Source: Bryum argenteum
Lineage: Eukaryota > Streptophyta > Bryopsida > Bryales > Bryaceae
Length of the DNA stretch: 64,000 nt
Direction of reading: 5' to 3'
NCBI GenBank assembly: GCA_037043015.1
Contig: CM073321.1
Span: forward strand, 23,743,001 to 23,807,000
Position numbers and translations under genes: made by a program. Of this stretch, positions 1 to 11,399 are shown in pieces (the first letter of the stretch is position 1; the number at the start of each line of letters is the position of its first letter). The notes beneath the pieces were generated by a model. The model was not told the origin of the DNA, ran no database searches, and was given only the letters and a program-made list of their open reading frames with translations.

Positions 1-1090
1 AGAAAGGTGTAAAGTTCATGCCCCTCCACCTCATCCAAGATTTTTTTCACAAATGGAAGAGGAAAATGATCCTTTTGGGTGGCTTTGTTTAAACGACGAT
101 AGTCGATGCACACCCTTAACTTCCCATTTTCTTCTTCACAAGCACCATAGGGAACACCCAATCCGTGATTTCTACTGGTTTAATGAAGCCCGCCTCTAAG
201 AGTTTTTCCAACTCAGCTTTGACCACGAATTGGAGGTGGGGGTTCATCCGGCGTTCCTTTTGCCGGACCGGTTTGGACCTCGGGATTAAGAAGATCGTGT
301 GTAGGGCAATTTCCGGTGGGATACCCTTAAGGTCTCTATAAGACCATGCAAAAATGTCCCGGAATTCGAGGTCAAGACCTTTGAACCTATCAATCTCTTC
401 CGGGGATAAATGAGCCTCTATTTTGATGGAGCGGGCTCTTTGCCCTTTAGAGACACGTCCACATCTACGCAATCGTTGATTGGAACCGTGACCATGTTGG
501 TGGGACCGTGGTACCAATCACTTGGCACCGTTGGGTAAATAGGTGAATCGGAACCTACCTCCAAGTATGTTGAGGTTTTGCGGAAGTGAAGAGGAGGGGG
601 GAGGATTTCCTCCTCATCCATTTCGTCGATCTCGAGATCATATAGTACCTCGTATTCAACTTCGTCAACCAAAGTTGTCATCGCGTGGTATTGGTCACCC
701 GAGTTTTCCATGGCTTTCATGATAGAGATGACGTTCACAGTTTGTACCCTTGGGGTATCCAAGTCCTCGAGGTTTTCCCGTATCCATGCCGTGAACTCGC
801 CATCATCCTCTCAATCATAGGGTCCATGGCTGAGGTTTTTGATTGGGCCTAAGTCAATGGGGGGTTTTCCCCACACAAGGGTTTGTAGCACTAGGCTAAC
901 TCTCTCGCCATTGGTGGCCGCCGGTACCTTTAGCCCTTCCGCAAGTGTCTCTGTAGGCACGGGGACCCGGGGCCCGATGGTCACAACCGACCGGTTATCC
1001 GGTGGACCAAATTTGACACTTGATTGATTGATGGACCAACGCTCCAAGGCGTTGGCCTGCCTCAACCTATCTAAATCAATTCTTTGCATT
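1..1090 (-). mobile_element. Ty3/gypsy pol fragment (protease-to-RT part)
   Basis: Minus-strand remnant of a Ty3/gypsy polyprotein that continues past the left window edge. What is visible is the stretch leading into reverse transcriptase, with the family-typical wording 'FAWSYRDLKGIPPEI', 'KPVRQKERRMNP' and 'AGFIKPVEITDW' at about 190-370. Upstream (about 420-1090) lies an acidic linker that I do not recognise as a named domain. It is a broken fossil with a few breaks. It ends abruptly at 1090, where methyltransferase-like copy A begins. A gag piece of similar orientation resumes at 6306, so the two may be parts of one element split by that insertion. Confidence 0.85.
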
Positions 1091-1246
1091 TTATTCTTAT
1101 ATAAATCTTATTCTAAACCTTTTATCATGCTTTGTGAGTGTTGAGGATTTAGTGATGACATATTTTATAATGTTGCAAATAGTTCATGTACTCAAAGAAT
1201 TACTCTTTTATTTTTTTACTAAGCACTAAACTTATTGTGTGTGCAG

Positions 1247-4200
1247 TTGGCGAAACAAGTTACAACGTTGTTTAAAGATTCCCTCACTGAGTTGAATGCA
1301 ACAATCAACTACAAGCCTCTAGACGCAAATCCGATTCCAGAGATTTTAACTTACATTGAGCAGTGGAGAATTTCTCTTTGGGATGACGCATTCTTTAGGG
1401 AATTCAAGGAAGTAAAAGGCGTCAAGAGAAATCATGAACCACATCAACAACTCAATTTTAACTCTGCTTGTTGTCGTGTGCTTTACAGATATTACACACT
1501 GTAAGCCAAAAATCCACCATGGAGGTGGCCTTTGGTCACAAGGAGATTAACAAGAACAACACATGAAGGAAAGGGGAAGAGACAAGAGGAGGCAAGGAGA
1601 AGACAAGGAGCAAGGGAGAGAATAAGATGAAAACCGCCGCCGGCCTCCCTTTGAGCCCTCCTCGGTTTTTGGCTTGCCATTTCTCTATCCTAGCTCCGAT
1701 TGGGGCGTACCTTAGCTTTTTAGAAAGCTAAGTCAATTTTGCACTCACCCTCAAAATCTCAGAATCATAGGACCAGAAACCTAGGATTGATTACCAAATA
1801 ACTAGGGCTGTTTTTCCTACTGCCAGCAGCGGTTACCCTTCAACACCCTTAACTTTGGAGGGGTGTATCTCCCTCCCCACAACTCGGAAACGGACGAGCC
1901 ATATATCAATGGAAAGCTACTAAAGAGATCTACCATCATCTCAAGTCTTGATTTGGTTGGACAAAAACCGAGGGACTGATGGGGAAAAACTGAGAGGTAC
2001 AAGAGAAGACATCACACACTCAAGGCAATCACTACTAGCATGGAAGGGGAGATCAATACTAGAGAGAAGGAGGCCCTCGGCCCTCATTCTCCTATCAACT
2101 AAGCAAGAAGAAGAGGTAGACAAACAAGATGAATCATGATACAAACAAGAAGAGGAAGGCTTGATTGTAGATAGCTTGCAAACAAGCTCTTAAGTACAAA
2201 ATATGGAGCCGCCGGAGAGGCGGCTCACCCTAACCCTACTAAGGCTCAAAGCCCCAACTAAGGTCTTATTGGATGAATGTCGTCACTACTTCACGCGCTC
2301 CATCCTTCAAGCCTCCATTCCATCAACCACTTCATCAATGGATGTGGCCTCACATGCTACCACAAGGTTAGATGGATGAGACTTACAACAATCAAATTTC
2401 AAACACAACATGGACATCAAAGACTAGTTGTACAAAGCCCATGGTAAAACGCTCAATTCTAATTTAAGCAACTAACCCTATTTCTAATTTAGGATTCACT
2501 AAGGGGAATTTTTCCTCCTCTAGTTCTTCTCCATCATCAATTGGATCCACTAGGAGGAATTTTTCCTCCTCTAGTCCTTCCACACTCTAAAGCTTAAATT
2601 AGTCGTAAACGTCCCATCAAAGGCCTTGCAACAACTAACCCCTAATATACAAATTGCATTCAAAACTAAATCATTGTATATTCATCAATCTACCTCAAGA
2701 TGTAATGGTTTGCAAACACTTCATTAATAAAAATCATTATTAACAACACTTAAACAAGAGAGCGCTCTCACGCTCTCACACACACATGTTCTTGTTCCTG
2801 CCAAGGCTGTAGAAAAACTTCCAGCCTCCTTCATGTCTTACACTAATTTGAATAATCCTGAGTGCATGTATACAGCTAAAATGGTGGCAGATTGGAATGT
2901 GGTGCATTACAAGTTCTGTGGATGGTACATGGATTGTCCAATGATCAAATGTCCATCCGATGAGCTTGCTATGAAGACTACGTTGGAGCCCAATCTCATC
3001 ATCAACCAATCACTTCAGAACAGTTTTGAAGATGAAGAAGTAGGTACTTCAAGAAGAGGCAAGCGAATCATAAAGAAGAAGTCGACAGTTGTTGAGCCTT
3101 CAGAGGCTCCTAGTCAAGCTGCACGAACTTCAGGAGTTCAAGCATTGCATCAACCAGTTGAAAGTGACGGCGGAATGGAGAGTTCTGGACCACTACCTTC
3201 TCAAGATATTCCGGTTTTGCAGGCCGGAAAGAGATCAAGGTTTGTGTCACTTCTAGGGCCCTCTTCACCAACTCACAAGCGCCGCAAACCAAGCAAAGAT
3301 GTGTCAAAGTTTTCAATGTCTCGTACTGCTAGAATTTCACAACTTCCATTGACCGTAAGGAGGATGCTGAATGATTTACACCCAGTTCGATCCTCTTCGT
3401 CATCGAAAACAAAGCTAATCAATGATTCTCTGGTTCGTTGGTGTGAGATGAAACAAGCTCATAAAGAAAAACAATGGCCATGACACTTTGATGAAATGTT
3501 GGCTTTTATCAAACTTGTAAGTAATTTCCACTATCACAAAATGTTTTATTATTTCTCATGTTTTTCTTGACTATATCATTTTGTTTAAACTTTTGTTGAC
3601 AGGAATCTCAAACGCTTTTGTAGGTTGGAGCTGGACGAGATATGTATTTCAATGGCGTGAAAAACCCATCCCCGGGGGTTTATTTGCTAATTGCAGACTA
3701 CCCAGATGGCCTTCTTGTTCCTGGAGTGAGCGACGGCCTCATCAAATTCCTAATTGGAATTCTCATACTCCATGGTTTTTGAAGACAATTATGATGTTCT
3801 TTAAGAATGTTGTTCATGATGATGGTGCACTATTGATTTTCTACCCCGAAAGTTCAGCTGTACAACATGGGATTTTTGAGTTTTTTTCCAAATTTTGGTG
3901 TTAAGCTACGGGGATGAATGGAAGGTTCTCAACTCCCTACCCTTAACAAGTGGATCGAACCCAGAAAAAGAAGTAAGTTCTCCACCTTCATGTTTCATTT
4001 GCATTTTGGTCGATCATGTCTGTAATATTGACTACTTTCCTAGTTTATTTTTCAGACCTACATGTCAAAGGCGATGTTACTGGTACGATCACTTGCACCT
4101 GACATTTCTAGACAACCTAAGCCACTTGTTATTGCAGAGGATCCATACACACCGGAAGTCAACCTCAGAAAGCACGATATGATATGTAACTTGGTGGATT

Positions 4201-4938
4201 CCAAGTCTTTGTTGTGTAGAGCAGCAGATGGTAAACCATGGAGAGGACCAAAACAGAAATCAAACCTTATCATGAAGGTTCTAATTCATAGCTTAACTCC
4301 AACAAATGGAATTGTGGTTGATTTTCGAGTTGGCACATGTATTTGTCTATCATACACTTGATAATTGTTTCATTTATTTCTCTTTTTTTGCTTTCAAGCT
4401 TAATACTAAATGTTGAAATGTGTGTGCAGGTGAGACGATTCGGGTGGGATTGTCCTTGAATCGCCATGTTGTAGCTCTGGAGCGTGATCCTCACATCTTC
4501 AAGGAGGTACTTGAGCCAATCATCAGAGTCCCAACAACAGTTTCACATGCACCAAGTGAAGTGAGCATTGACTTGGAGGAAGATGAATCTCCAATTGTAG
4601 CCGCCCCATTGGAGGATTTTTGTAAGTGAGTTGATAATCTTTGTTAAGTTAATTCCACACATGTAACATGTTAATCAAATCAGTTCTAATGTAATTTGTA
4701 TATGTGTTTGTGCAGTCATGTAAGCAATGGCTCTCCGGATTCGACATTCAATTTCTTCATCTGCTCTAGGAAACCATCACCTTCCTTCAGCCTTCCATGT
4801 TATGCTGAAGGAATTGCTCGTGCATTTTGTAGTGTGATTCCGGATTCGAGTGATGAAATATCATCGCCACCTCGATACGACTCTCGTGTTCGGCAGTATT
4901 TGGATATTAGTGCTGTAGAGTCTGACTGTTCTTCTTAG
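1247..4938 (+). pseudogene. N6/N4 DNA methyltransferase-like gene, copy A (broken)
   Basis: Coding blocks with plausible GT-AG borders lie at 1247-1499, about 2786-3516, 3624-3972, 4056-4338, 4430-4621 and about 4716-4938. The last three fit the C-terminal half of PF01555-type (N6_N4_Mtase) enzymes: 'DGKPWRGPKQKSNL' (the motif X-like PxKxxxL segment), then 'GIVVDF' and a degenerate FxGxG SAM motif I, then 'NRHVVALERD'. A motif IV-like position, 'LIADYPDG' (about 3670), comes before motif I, the order of the beta class. The canonical DPPY is absent, so activity is doubtful. The N-terminal part ('YIEQWRISLWDD', a Lys/Arg-rich linker with 'KRIIKKK') is unrecognised. A solo LTR interrupts the second coding block, the first exon seen in copy B is missing, and there are in-frame stops. 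Family membership is inferred from motifs only. Confidence 0.55.
1500..2780. mobile_element. Solo LTR inserted in the methyltransferase-like gene
   Basis: A 1281-bp segment begins TGTAAGCC and ends CTCTCACA (TG...CA) and is flanked by the 5-bp direct repeat CACAC at 1495-1499 and 2781-2785. No retroelement coding sequence lies inside, so it is read as a solo LTR. Its first 520 bp or so align, inverted, with the LTR-like segment of the tandem units (48,457-48,972), sharing 'ggcttaca' at the end and 'ccttgtgaccaaagg' just before it. The element orientation is undecided. The insertion splits a coding block of copy A, since homology to copy B resumes on the right. Confidence 0.75.
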
Positions 4939-5984
4939 AACATTTTGTATCGAGTGATTCGCATATTATTTGAATTGATTTTCTATTACTATAAATTGCA
5001 CCAAAATTAGAATTGTTGTTTTACCATTGGTTCTGTTCTATTACCATTAATCACAAAATTCCAACCTTGAGAAACCTTACTTCATAAGTGTACTCTATCT
5101 ATTGAATGGCCAATTCAAAATTCCCAAATGCACTTCCACTCTATTGTTGAATTTCAGTACTTGTATTTTCAGCATTTGTGGAATCATAACATTTGTAGTT
5201 AATTTAAAAATATTATTGAGCATTTCTTGGAAATATTTAGTCTACTTTGTACAAACTCAAACCGAAATGTAATGATTGTTACTTTGAAGTATTATCCTCA
5301 TAATTTTTTATTATGTACGTAAAGCAGTTGAAGATTTCCATGCAAAGTTTTAGAAATTCATTACGTTTTTTAAACCTTAAATCCTTAATGCATATTATTT
5401 TTTAGAATAATGTGAAAAAATAATGTCAAAACATGCAACACAATGACTGTATATGGTTTAGGGGAAAAATTAACACTTATTAAATATCCTTATGTATTTG
5501 TAATTTTAGGCATACTTTTTAAAATAGAATTCCAAAATGATGAATTTTAACAAATATTGAAAGACTTTCATTTGGAGAATCACTTTCAACATGTGATATT
5601 AGTATTGCTGTTTTGAATAGTGCCACAACGCTACAATTCAAACTAGTGGTCTATAATACGGAAAAAATGACACTAACCCCTATTATATCATTATGTGCAT
5701 TAGATGATGTTGGAGCTAAAAAAGACCTTATTCTTTATTGAACAATATTATTAGGCCATTATGTATTGTCCCTCTGATTATAGGCACAGTTCTTGTATAT
5801 TTTCTTACCAAATATAAATCCTACATTTTGTATTCAATTTTATTTTTTTCAAATTTCCTTAAACTTGTAAGCTTCAAATTAGTATTAAGATTATCCCTTG
5901 CAAAATTGGGCATGTAACCCTCCGTGAGGAGCCTTTGTCATAAAACTAAAACCCGAAATTAAATTCTTGCCGTCACACATACAA

Positions 5985-6305
5985 ACTGATGACGTCAGCC
6001 CTAAATTGTAACAAGTTTGTACAGTATAAGGGATATTAGATAATATTTGAATGTATTTAATTTATAACGTCAGCCTCAATTTTTAAAGCAAACTACTTAA
6101 GATTCAATTTATCAATACATTATATCTAAAAAATCCACGGACTTAGAACCCATTTGTTTTGAAAAAAAAATTAAATTATTATATATTAAATAATATTTTT
6201 GGTAATAGGCTACCTTTCTTTTTATATCTCCACAAAATACTTTGGAGGAATTCCTCACCGCTCTCCGCTCGCCGCTCTACGCTCGCCGCTCTACGCTCAC
6301 ATACG
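5985..6305 (+). repeat. 3' tail of repeat copy A
   Basis: This tail shares with 10,215-10,667 the blocks 'gatgacgtcagccctaa', 'tccacgga', and a terminal run of short repeats built from 'ccgctctacgctc'. The same order downstream of both methyltransferase-like genes marks it as part of the repeated unit. The function of the duplicated 'acgtcagcc' boxes is unknown. Confidence 0.6.
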
Positions 6306-6995
6306 TGCATTCTCCCATGTAGTATTGAGGTTGAGGGGTACTTGGTCCCGGTCCTTGTGCCGGTGATTGCGACGCAACACTAGTATTAGGTTGGGGGTAC
6401 CACGCCAAAGGATATGTTTGCATGAGGTACCCTTGTTGCAAGTTTTGGGGCGGCTTGGGGTTACTTGAACCCCCCGCAACTGTTCCGGTACTTGGTTGGT
6501 TACGTCGGCACATCTCGGTGGGGTGGTTTCCCTTGCAACCTCCACATACCACACCAGTTTCTACCGAACGCTTCCATAGGCCAAGAGGGTGGTGCTGGCC
6601 ACATGTGGGACACACCATCTTCCTAGATTGGGATTGGTTACCTCCCTGGGGGTTAGGCGGGTTTTGTCGGTTATGTGGTGGGACATAGGCCATCTGGTTA
6701 GGTGTTCTCGGGCAATGGATGGGACTATGGCCATATTGCCTGCAATTTATGCACCACAAGTTCGAGAGATGATTCCCGGTCTCCTTTGGTGGTGGCGTGG
6801 CATTCACGTTTTTTGCATTAATGGACATTGTCATTTGATCCCCTAGGGACTTAATTGCTTTCATCATATCTTCTTTTAGATTGCCATTAGCCCTTTCGAG
6901 AGTATTCTCGAAAGAAGTGTGTATGACATTTTTTTGAGATTCCTTTTGCGCCTATATATTATTGGTTTCCAATACTAAAGTCGCTCTTTCAATCC
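6306..6995 (-). mobile_element. Ty3/gypsy gag fragment with zinc knuckles
   Basis: Minus-strand gag C-terminal region. It contains a CCHC knuckle 'CINCRQYGHSPIHC' near 6710-6755, a second Cys/His-rich motif 'CPTCGQHH', and 'CGGCKGNHPTEMC', followed by a Pro/Gln-rich tail. It has the same orientation as the pol fragment at 1-1090 and lies on its expected 5' side, consistent with one gypsy element split by repeat copy A. It is broken and incomplete, and bounded on the right by repeat copy B at about 6995-7020. Confidence 0.8.
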
Positions 6996-7044
6996 GTATC
7001 CTGTACAGATTTATTCACACTACAGCCAAAACATCAAAGCGGAT

Positions 7045-10043
7045 ATGACAATCGATCGCTTGCACATGGTAGCCACTACCAATGTTCACTTTGAATTCAA
7101 GGTAAAGTGGTTGCAATTGTGGAACTCACCAAACGATGCTCGACGATCAGTCCACTTCCCAGAGCACCGCCCTATAAAGGATAAAAGTTTGATTACATTT
7201 CTCCATCTTGCTTCTCTGTGGGCACAGGTAATTTGCTCCCTTCTTATGTGTTTACATTATTCTTGCCATATTAGTAATATGTTTTAACCCCTAAAGGTTC
7301 TTGATGCAAAATTGTAAAAATGAACATTCCCTTACTTCAATCTAAGAGTTATTTGGAAGATCCAACCGTAGGATCTTGAATCTAAGTTAACCTTCCACTC
7401 ACTTGCCAAAATTGAACCGTTAATTCTTCTTCATTTGTGAGATTATAATGGTCAAAGTTGGCTGAATTTTGGACTCCAAAAAGCAGTTTTTGCTTTCCTG
7501 GACCTTTAGGGGTTAAAACGTGTTCTAAGTATATGCAGTTGGACAAATCCCTAGAAAGTGAAGTGTAGAAGCTTCTCGAAAAAGACAATCTCAACATTCA
7601 GTGGTTTGACGCCGTCTTCAAACCATCCGCATATGTCGAGAAGTGGAGGTTGCTATACTAGGAGAAGGCATTTGCCAACTACCTTGCTTCAAATGCCAGC
7701 CCAAAGTTCATCAAAGGCACAGATATCCAAAAGATTGGGAGTGGCAAAGTCACCATCAAACGACTTTTGTTCCGGTATTCCAAACGTTAGCTTATTTTCT
7801 ACTAACAAATTATGTTTAATATATTCCATTCCATCGTTCTAATATGCTCTTCTGATTATAGGTACTTGAAGCAAGAGCTTGTTGTCAAAAGAGCATTAGC
7901 TTTATGGTCCATTTCTTTAGGGTTGGATGAGGTTGCAGTCACAAACGATCCCTCCAGCATTTTCTCCGATGCCCAACAAAGGCAATTTACTAACTCACAA
8001 TTGATGACTGGTAGTTGGATTCTTGAGTGTCATGATAACTTCGTGCACAAGGAGGAGAAACAACTTATTCAAAACCTTGGAGGACTTGTAGCTGGCAATG
8101 CACCTAAAAAGATCGATGATGATGACGACGACAACGACGTCTCCATTCTTCCAAGCGCACTTGTTACACGCTCTCCACCACCTTCTCCGGCTGCACTGCC
8201 TAAAGCTCCAGTAAACAAGAAGCAACGCAAGGCTCTTGCGGACCATGTACAAGATCGTCAACACGATTTCGAAGAAATCGCTCCTCTCCAACTGGACATT
8301 GAAGGTCCCGAGGACCCTGATCTTACTCAAGCTTCACATGGTGCGACAGTCAATGTCGTTAAACGCGGTGCACGACTGACTCAGGGTTCCGAAGGTGGAC
8401 TTAGGAATGCAAAATCTCCTCCTGTATCCTTTACCGATGACCACAACTCTCCGCGTTGCCTTAGTCAGCCCAAATTTACCAAATGCCATCTTCCGAAACC
8501 CAATCACATTGGTAGCAGCTCGTCGTTAAAAATATCAGTCCCTCTGCCAATGTACCTCGAGAAGGGGAACATCAGAGATTTTCTTTATTTCTCGTTGAAG
8601 ACTGGAAACTGGGGTTCGCAAATTCTCGAAATTGTCCAACACATCATACAGGTACAATTTTGTACAGTTCTCATTTATAATTTCCTTACTTACATTTCGT
8701 ACATGTAAATCTATTATCCATTATCTAATTATTCACGTGTATCTCAGATTGGAAAAGACCAGAAGTACCCGTGTAAGGCGATGGAATTTAATCCCAAGCA
8801 TCATAAGATTGATAATATTTTTGCAAACGTTCCAGAGAACTTGCCTGTATCGGGTGCGTCTCCAACGGAAATTCCATTCTGGAACCAGCGTAATAAAAAC
8901 TACTTTGAGAGCCTCTTTTACTTTGCCGCATATCATTTGACAGACGTTGGAGCCATTCTTGTGATGCATCCCAAATGTCGTAAAATGTCGTATTCTCGAT
9001 TCTCAGTCCGTAACTTATAGTTTTCGCTGTGTTCGAGACTGGTGGAAATATATTCCCTTGCCTATGGCCTCTACACTAACGCACCAGAAAGAGGTAAGGG
9101 GCACTTTGTAGTTTCCAATTTCACAATTTATGATTAATGTCTTTTATGCTTGTATGTAATATATCTATACTTGTGTTTTGCAGACTCACTACTTCAATAT
9201 CAAAGTTTATGTTAGAAAGGAGTTTTTTTCAAAGTTCAAATCTTAGCATGTGGCACACACATATGCAAATGTGGCAATCATGCCTGATGAGGAAGACCAC
9301 CTATGTAACTTTGCAGACAAAGAGACATTGCGTTATTGTCCGGATGGTTCGCCATGGCGATGATCACGAGAGAAGGACCCCTCGTTCATTCATTGTTTTG
9401 TTGATTGTCTCACGGACGAGGGGGGTATAGTCTCCGACTGGAGCGCAAGAACAGGTAATGTTTCCATAAACTCTACTTCAGAATTCGTTTATACATTTTG
9501 CATTTCTAGCGTGGGCTTCTGAATTTTTAGGTGCATGTATAATTGTTTGCGCGCACTCAAAAGGAAACCTTGTCGCTATGGAACCTCACGAAGAAATCTT
9601 TGATGGTGTACTAGTAGATTACAAGAATGGTCCTCGGGGTGATGAAGAAAGTGGAGAATCGACCCCACCCGCAGATTATGACTTTGAAGAACCGCAAGTG
9701 AAGAAGCCACGGAAGTTCATTGGTGCGTAGTATCATCGTCTATTTTCTTTCACATTTTTGGATAATGCTCTTACAAATATACTGTACTGACTTTCTTTGT
9801 ACTTTTAGCATAGCAAGTCCGAAAGAGCGATTGACTTGCAACGCTCATCTCTACAATAGCCCTCCATCAACTTTCACCCTACCTTCCTACGCTGAGCGTT
9901 TTGCTGAAGAGTTTGGTCAAGCTCCATCTCTCATTTTGACTGACACTACACGTCCACGTTATAGCAATAGTGTGCTTAAATTCATAGACTTTGAGGCTGA
10001 TGAGTGTGACCTGCACTTCAATGGTACTACACCTTCAGCGTAG
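7045..10043 (+). pseudogene. N6/N4 DNA methyltransferase-like gene, copy B
   Basis: Seven coding blocks have good splice signals: about 7045-7227, 7539-7774, 7862-8651, 8748-9093, 9184-9454, 9531-9722 and 9809-10,043 (stop TAG). The long third exon (about 263 residues) is fully open and carries an Asp run, Pro/Ser-rich linkers and 'KKQRK'. Exon 4 holds a motif IV-like site ('IFANVPENLP'), then 'NKNYFESLFYFAAYHL' and 'GAILVMHP', as in N6_N4 methyltransferases. Exons 5-6 hold 'DGSPWRG', 'GGIVSDWSARTGA' (degenerate motif I) and 'GNLVAMEP'. The last exon is an ordinary-looking C-terminal tail, 'PSTFTLPSYAERFAEEFG'. At least four intron positions match copy A, including one inside motif I. DPPY is not preserved. 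There are a few in-frame stops and frame changes, so it is probably a pseudogene, but less decayed than copy A. The start codon is uncertain. Confidence 0.55.
7281..7519. mobile_element. MITE with perfect 18-bp TIRs in an intron
   Basis: A 239-bp non-coding insert makes up most of the first intron of copy B. It begins GTTTTAACCCCTAAAGGT and ends with the exact reverse complement, ACCTTTAGGGGTTAAAAC. No target-site duplication is clear in the flanks (left 'tagtaatat', right 'gtgttctaag'), so the superfamily is unassigned. It is too short to encode a transposase. Confidence 0.8.
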
Positions 10044-10214
10044 TATGTGCTTTGTTTTCCGATAGGTACTCGACTTGGTAGCGCCATGTATTCGTAGTTG
10101 CCATAATCTACTATTTATCTATACATTGTTCAATTCGGTTTTGAATTATTACTTATCATGATTATCGTTGATATCTAAACCTACACTAAGTGCTTCACGA
10201 AAGTCAATACACTG

Positions 10215-10667
10215 TAATGGAAAATGATGACGTCAGCCCTAATTCTAATTTAAAATTTACTACTCAAAATTAAATGCCACTAATTAAAAGATAATCTCGA
10301 TCCCATAATTCAAATCAAAGTGTGTGAAAAAATTAAATCATATTGAAAGACAATGGTGACCTCCAATTTCATATGATTTGGAAACGATGACATCAGCCGT
10401 AATTATGGTCGACAATAAAGTACGGTGCTAGGATCCGCTCCTCAATGAGTTATAAAATGGGGCAATGATCACATTCACATGGAAATAGGATCTAAGTCCA
10501 CGGATTTGGGGTACTCAATTGGACTAAAGTAATCCTTAAAAATTTTCAAGACACCTAAATCTATGGTCACATGGTCCCTATCTCTCACAGAAAATTTCTA
10601 AAATGTTCGCGTCTACCTATACCATCTTGGACCTCACCGCTCTACGCTCTACGCTTACCGCTCACAC
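10215..10667 (+). repeat. 3' tail of repeat copy B
   Basis: Homologous in order to the tail of copy A: 'gatgacgtcagccctaa' at about 10,225, a second 'gatgacatcagcc' at about 10,388, 'gtccacgga' at about 10,497, and terminal 'caccgctctacgctc' repeats at about 10,635-10,665. It follows the copy B stop codon by about 170 bp. From 10,668 to 10,840 no feature is visible. Confidence 0.55.
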
Positions 10668-10840
10668 CTTTACATTCCCCGTTCTATTTGCCCATCTAGC
10701 CAAGCTACTTACGTTGCCTATCTTAGAGGCTATTAAGAATTATGTATAGCAATAAGGAGCATGTAAACATTTTATAAGAATGAGAAAAGACCAAGAAATA
10801 TGGGTACAACTCACTGCCCTATCCTGAAGTACATACACAA

Positions 10841-11292
10841 ATCTAAGCCTAAATTAGGGCGGATAGAATGCTTTACGAGTTCATCGAGAGCAGCGGAATA
10901 GTTTCCTAGGGCACCAGGGAAGGAACAAGACTAAGGGCAGCTCAAATCTTGAGAGAAGGGCTTCGGCTGAAACCACAGTATCGTTAGAGTCGAGAAGGAG
11001 AAGTCCTTGCTCTCTATTTGTAGAATCTTTTCAGAAATATAGATTTCGCGGGTAATTGTAATGGAGGCTATGCTGTGCTAAGAAGGCGGAGGAGGACATA
11101 GAAGACGTTGGTTGGGGTTCTTTGACTTGGGGTGAACGAGGTTGTCGAGGTAAGGTATCAATTGCACCGTAGACGCTTGGAATCCAAGCTACGGTTACTC
11201 TGATACTGCGGAGAACGTTGAGAAAATGACGACATGGGTTGGAGATTGAGGGGTTAGGTTTGTGGCCATCGCAATTGAGCAAACATAGCCAT
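10841..11292 (-). repeat. 3' LTR of the gypsy element
   Basis: About 452 bp, aligned nearly end to end with 22,746-23,197. Shared landmarks include 'gaatgctttacgagttcat', 'ggcagctc', 'ggcttcggctgaaacca' and 'gaacgaggttgtcgaggtaa'. The outer end is uncertain by one or two bases. Confidence 0.85.
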
Positions 11293-11399
11293 TAGGCAAA
11301 GAGAGAGAGAAAGAGATCAAGTGTGGGAGAGAAGTATATTGGCTTTTGGCCTTTGCATTCATGCCACGGAATCTGAGTACATTGGAGGTCCGTTGAACT

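Larger units (their letters stand above)
1091..6305 (+). mobile_element. Dispersed repeat copy A carrying a methyltransferase-like gene
   Basis: The block between the gypsy pol and gag fragments behaves as one insertion. The hexamer TGCATT lies immediately left (1085-1090) and right (6306-6311), as a target-site duplication would. The block holds a 5'-incomplete intron-containing gene (from 1247), an AT-rich 1.0-kb spacer (4939-5984) with no gene, and a 3' tail (5985-6305) shared with copy B. The tail contains 'gatgacgtcagccctaa' and ends in short repeats of 'cgccgctctacgct'. No terminal inverted repeats, transposase or reverse transcriptase are visible, so the mobilising class is unknown. 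Assignment as a mobile unit is inference from the flanking repeat and from copy B. Confidence 0.5.

Noticed and set aside
8632-8969. Overlapping short frames on both strands around 8.6-9.0 kb
   Set aside because: These are shadows of exon 4 of methyltransferase-like copy B; the chosen frame is the one with homology to copy A.
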